DNA of 64,000 nucleotides from Flavobacterium aeripolare (GTDB taxonomy: Bacteria; Bacteroidota; Bacteroidia; Flavobacteriales; Flavobacteriaceae): contig NZ_JABSNL010000015.1 in assembly GCF_013294025.1 (NCBI RefSeq), positions 32,757-96,756 on the forward strand. The letters are read 5' to 3'. Below the pieces are notes generated by a model. It searched no databases. It saw only the letters and a list, made by a program, of their open reading frames with translations, and was not told the origin of the DNA. This document shows, in pieces, positions 61,123 to 64,000 of the stretch. How positions within the stretch are numbered: position 1 is the stretch's first letter; every line of letters starts with the position of its first letter. The position numbers and the translations under genes were made by a program.

Positions 61123-62493
61123 ATGAATACATTAATAGCTATAATAGGATTAGGTGTTTTATGCCTTTTATTTGAAATTTTCGAAGCGAGAAAAGCGATT
61201 ATTCCAGTTACTGTAATTGGGCTACTAGCAATCTTTGGTCTAAATATGACCGACTTTAATAATCCGCAGTCGTATTACAACAATATGATCATTGTGAGTA
61301 AGTTTTCGGCAGCTTTCTCTGGTTTGTTTATCATTCTTACCATCTTCTTAGTGACGTTAGGTCACAAATTTTATCAGCACAATCAATCAAAAATATCTGA
61401 TTTTATTGCAATCAAGATCTTCTTACTGGCAGGAGCAGTCGCTATGGTTTCTTTTGGAAATTTAGCAATGTACTTTTTAGGTATCGAGGTTTTATCCATT
61501 GCACTTTATATCTTAGCATCAAGTAACCGTTTGAGTATAAAAAGTAATGAAGCAGGATTAAAATACTTTTTAATGGGTTCTTTTGCTTCAGGGATTATCC
61601 TTTTTGGAATTTGCTTAATTTACGGAGCGATGGGAAGTTTTGACGTGATTGAAATAAGTGAACTATCACGCTCAGCTGAATTACCAGTTTGGTTCCCTAT
61701 TGGAATCGTATTGGTATTCATTGGAATGCTATTTAAAATTGCTGCAGTTCCTTTCCACTTTTGGGCACCAGACGTCTATGAAGGCTCTCCTGCACTAACA
61801 ACTGCATTAATGAGCACATTAGCTAAAGTGGTTGCAATTGCAACTTTATACAAGCTAGTAACTATCATGAATGCTGATCTTTCAGGAAATTTCCAGATGA
61901 TGATTGTTATCGTATCAATGGCCTCAATGACTGTAGGTAATATTATGGCATTACGCCAGGTTAATGTAAAACGTATGTTGGCTTTCTCTGGAATTTCACA
62001 TGCTGGTTTTATGTTAATGACTTTAGTTAGTACCGCAAATGCGGCAGGAACTCTATTGTACTACACTTCAGCATATGCACTAGCAGGTATAGCAGCTTTT
62101 AGCGTTATTTTATATGTATGTAAAAATAATGAAAACGAAGACATTACAAATTTCCACGGTTTAGGAAAAACAAATCCATTGTTAGCCGCAATTTTAACTG
62201 CAGCTTTATTGTCAATGGCCGGAATTCCTATTTTCTCAGGTTTCTTTGCAAAGTTGTTTTTATTCAATCAAACAATCCAAGCAGGCTTTATTGCACTAGT
62301 TATTGTTGCAATAATCAACTCTATTATAAGTGTAGGATATTATTTCAAACTAATTCTAGCTATGTATACTAAGGAACCAAATGAGACAAGAACTGCAACA
62401 CCAGCAGTAATCTATATTGTAGCGGTGGTTTCTATAGTGCTAAACATCGCTCTAGGTTTGTTCCCATCAGTGGTGATGGATCTACTAGCATAG
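61123..62493 (+). CDS. nuoN: NADH-quinone oxidoreductase subunit N
   Basis: 456 residues with about fourteen membrane helices. The signatures LGIEVLSIALYILAS, FHFWAPDVYEGSPALTTALMSTLAKV and FSGISHAGFMLMT are clear. It is the third antiporter-like subunit and the last gene of the operon, which ends at the terminator 62520-62549. Confidence 0.95.
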   Translation: MNTLIAIIGLGVLCLLFEIFEARKAIIPVTVIGLLAIFGLNMTDFNNPQSYYNNMIIVSKFSAAFSGLFIILTIFLVTLGHKFYQHNQSKISDFIAIKIFLLAGAVAMVSFGNLAMYFLGIEVLSIALYILASSNRLSIKSNEAGLKYFLMGSFASGIILFGICLIYGAMGSFDVIEISELSRSAELPVWFPIGIVLVFIGMLFKIAAVPFHFWAPDVYEGSPALTTALMSTLAKVVAIATLYKLVTIMNADLSGNFQMMIVIVSMASMTVGNIMALRQVNVKRMLAFSGISHAGFMLMTLVSTANAAGTLLYYTSAYALAGIAAFSVILYVCKNNENEDITNFHGLGKTNPLLAAILTAALLSMAGIPIFSGFFAKLFLFNQTIQAGFIALVIVAIINSIISVGYYFKLILAMYTKEPNETRTATPAVIYIVAVVSIVLNIALGLFPSVVMDLLA

Positions 62494-62519
62494 TTATCTA
62501 TTTAAAAAAAACAGATCAT

Positions 62520-62549
62520 AACCCATCAAAATTATTTGATGGGTTTTTT
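62520..62549 (+). terminator. Terminator of the nuo operon
   Basis: The stem AACCCATCAAA/TTTGATGGGTT (62520-62530, 62535-62545) has a 4-nt loop and is followed by T residues, 27 bp after the nuoN stop. Confidence 0.9.
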
Positions 62550-62673
62550 GCTTTATACCGTTCGTCGACATTAACTAACGGTCTAACCACAAAGACTCCT
62601 TCATCAATCGTTTTATAACGAGACATAGAACAAAATATAGTGATCTTTACTTTCAATTAATAAAAGAAAGCAA

Positions 62674-63048
62674 ATGGGAACTTCAAAAAAATTAGGAATA
62701 TGGATTGACCATTCTATGGCCTATTTAATGGAATTTACTTCTACTCCATTCGAAATAAAAATAGTTGAATCTGATTCAGAGGAACTCGCCTGTAATGCAA
62801 CAACATTTGAGGAATTAATGGTCACAAAAAAAAGACTGTTGTTTACCTATTACAATAAAATAGCCCGCGAAATGAAGAACTACAACCAGTTCATTTTATT
62901 CGGACCTAATAATGCAAAATTGGAGCTGTTTGATGTACTAAGTGAAGATGACTATTTTTTTAATACTACAGTAGAAATTAAAAAAACAGACAGTATGACC
63001 TTTGCTGAACAACATAAATTCATCAAGGCCCACTTTACCCACTCCTAA
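62674..63048 (+). CDS. Conserved Bacteroidota protein with WIDHS start motif
   Basis: 124 residues, no signal or membrane segment. The N-terminal strand LGIWIDHSMAYLMEF and the later YNQFILFGPNNAKLELFDVL are reminiscent of host-attachment/eRF1-domain-like proteins that begin GVWMDHS-A. The C-terminal half contains TTVEIKKTDSMTFAEQHKFIKAHF. A translation-stress-related role is possible by that similarity, but it is not shown. The gene is monocistronic, 180 bp past nuoN. Confidence 0.7.
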   Translation: MGTSKKLGIWIDHSMAYLMEFTSTPFEIKIVESDSEELACNATTFEELMVTKKRLLFTYYNKIAREMKNYNQFILFGPNNAKLELFDVLSEDDYFFNTTVEIKKTDSMTFAEQHKFIKAHFTHS

Positions 63049-63118
63049 CCTACTTTGTTTGCATGATAGCGAATGCTAATTAAAGCTTAAAAGCTTCTAT
63101 ATTTTAATATTTTTCAAA

Positions 63119-63126
63119 TACATTTG
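63119..63126 (+). promoter_or_regulatory. -7 element upstream of the DsbA-like gene
   Basis: TACATTTG matches TAnnTTTG, 36 bp before the first ATG at 63163. No fitting TTTG box was seen upstream. Confidence 0.4.
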
Positions 63127-63162
63127 TATATACAAACTTTTAGAAAACGAATCTAAAAATAG

Positions 63163-63885
63163 ATGATGATGGAAAACAAATTAAAAATACAAATATGGTC
63201 AGACATTATGTGCCCATATTGCTATATAGGAAAAAGAAGAATTGAAGGAGCGTTAGCGCAATTTAAACATAAAGACCGTGTAGAGATTGAGTGGAAAAGC
63301 TTTCAATTAGATTCAACTTTCGTAGCTTCTGAGAACGACGATATGGCTGAACACTTAGCTGAAAAATATCGTAAAGATGTTAGCTGGGCAAAAGAGATGA
63401 TGGACAGTATGACTGAAAACGCAAAAAGTGCAGGATTGGACTTCAGATTTGACAAAGCAGTGATGGCAAATTCTTTCAATGCACATCGCTTATTGCATTT
63501 AGCAAAAAAGAACAATCTTTCTGACGCAATGGAAGAAACTTTATTCAAAGCATACTTAACAGACGGAGAAAATATAAACGATGCCGAAACCTTAAAAAGA
63601 TTAGGCGTACAAGTTGGATTACAAGCAGAGGAAATTGAAGCATTACTATCTTCAGATCAATATGCAAATGATGTAAAAGCCGATATTTCCATGGCACAAA
63701 ACATCGGAGTACAAGGAGTACCCTTCTTTGTATTCGATAATAAATATGCTGTTTCTGGAGCACAACATGTCGAGACTTTTGTACAAACACTTGATAAGGT
63801 TTGGGAAGAAGGAGATTTTGGCCCAAAATTGACAGTACTCAATAGTGAAGGAGGAGATAGTTGCGGTATTGAAGGCTGCAACTAA
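63163..63885 (+). CDS. DsbA family oxidoreductase (FrnE-like)
   Basis: 240 residues. The thioredoxin-fold active site CPYC lies near the N-terminus (WSDIMCPYCYIGKRRI), followed by the DsbA helical insert and the cis-Pro loop (GVQGVPFFVFDNKYAVSGAQ). The lack of a signal peptide and the FrnE-type layout point to a cytoplasmic dithiol-disulfide isomerase-like protein. The C-terminal SCGIEGC adds a second Cys pair. The exact start among three consecutive Met codons is uncertain. Confidence 0.92.
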   Translation: MMMENKLKIQIWSDIMCPYCYIGKRRIEGALAQFKHKDRVEIEWKSFQLDSTFVASENDDMAEHLAEKYRKDVSWAKEMMDSMTENAKSAGLDFRFDKAVMANSFNAHRLLHLAKKNNLSDAMEETLFKAYLTDGENINDAETLKRLGVQVGLQAEEIEALLSSDQYANDVKADISMAQNIGVQGVPFFVFDNKYAVSGAQHVETFVQTLDKVWEEGDFGPKLTVLNSEGGDSCGIEGCN

Positions 63886-63956
63886 TTAATTGATTAAAAA
63901 CTAACTGTCTAGTCCTAAATAAACGATACAGATTATTGGGATAAAAATAATTAATC

Positions 63957-63993
63957 AAACACTTGCAAGAACGTTTTTGCAAGTGTTTTTTGT
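63957..63993 (+). terminator. Terminator of the DsbA-like gene
   Basis: The stem AAACACTTGCAA/TTGCAAGTGTTT (63957-63968, 63977-63988) is followed by a short T-rich run. Confidence 0.9.
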
Positions 63994-64000
63994 TTTATAT

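Overview
The window is a chromosomal segment of a Bacteroidota bacterium, almost certainly a Flavobacteriaceae member close to Flavobacterium. The evidence is the low GC content, the MurF-alanine racemase fusion, GLPGLI, PorT-family and WG-repeat proteins, a 14-gene nuo operon with a short NuoG, flavobacterial promoter elements (TAnnTTTG at -7, sometimes TTTG upstream), and A-rich leaders instead of Shine-Dalgarno sites. Most of it is ordinary core genome. No rRNA, CRISPR array, prophage or intact insertion sequence was seen, and there is one tRNA gene (Ser-GGA).

Layout. 1-7.5 kb: the end of an HNH/NUMOD4-type gene, an alkyltransferase-like protein, a LysE exporter, trmB, an NTF2-like protein, an L,D-transpeptidase, a ribosome hibernation factor and a prolyl oligopeptidase. 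7.67-8.09 kb: four copies of a ~107-bp non-coding repeat. 8.1-13.4 kb: a compact five-gene light-repair operon with three different photolyase/cryptochrome flavoproteins plus DUF2256 and DUF2071 proteins, with a 34-bp operator-like palindrome over its start. 13.7-16.5 kb: a TonB-dependent receptor and a small His/Cys-rich protein, probably for metal uptake. 16.5-22.2 kb: asd, mscL, murF-alr, a membrane protein and a PorT-family barrel.

22.3-24.2 kb is the one clearly accessory stretch: an orphan signal-peptide remnant, a truncated ORF between GC-rich imperfect inverted repeats, the broken C-terminus of a REP-associated (Y1/RAYT-like) transposase, and 2.7 copies of a 120-bp hairpin-rich tandem repeat ending at the 3' end of tRNA-Ser.

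24.2-45 kb: a LysR/MFS divergent pair, asparaginase, acyltransferase, TatD, a retropepsin-like protein, a WG-repeat protein, the 2-oxoglutarate dehydrogenase genes (E1, E2), polyprenyl synthase, YceI, and a TetR-TolC-adaptor-RND efflux operon. 45-49 kb: GLPGLI and MORN-like proteins, aspS and a cold-shock gene. 49.2-62.5 kb: the complete nuoABCDEFGHIJKLMN operon for NADH:quinone oxidoreductase, with a structured flavobacterial repeat between nuoH and nuoI. The window ends with a small conserved protein and a DsbA/FrnE-like oxidoreductase.

Functionally the core genes supply central carbon oxidation (Odh) feeding NADH to complex I, cell-wall precursor synthesis and crosslinking, tRNA modification and charging, and stress handling (ribosome hibernation, MscL, efflux, photorepair). 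The most unusual parts are the light-repair operon with its operator candidate and the repeat/transposase-remnant region beside tRNA-Ser.
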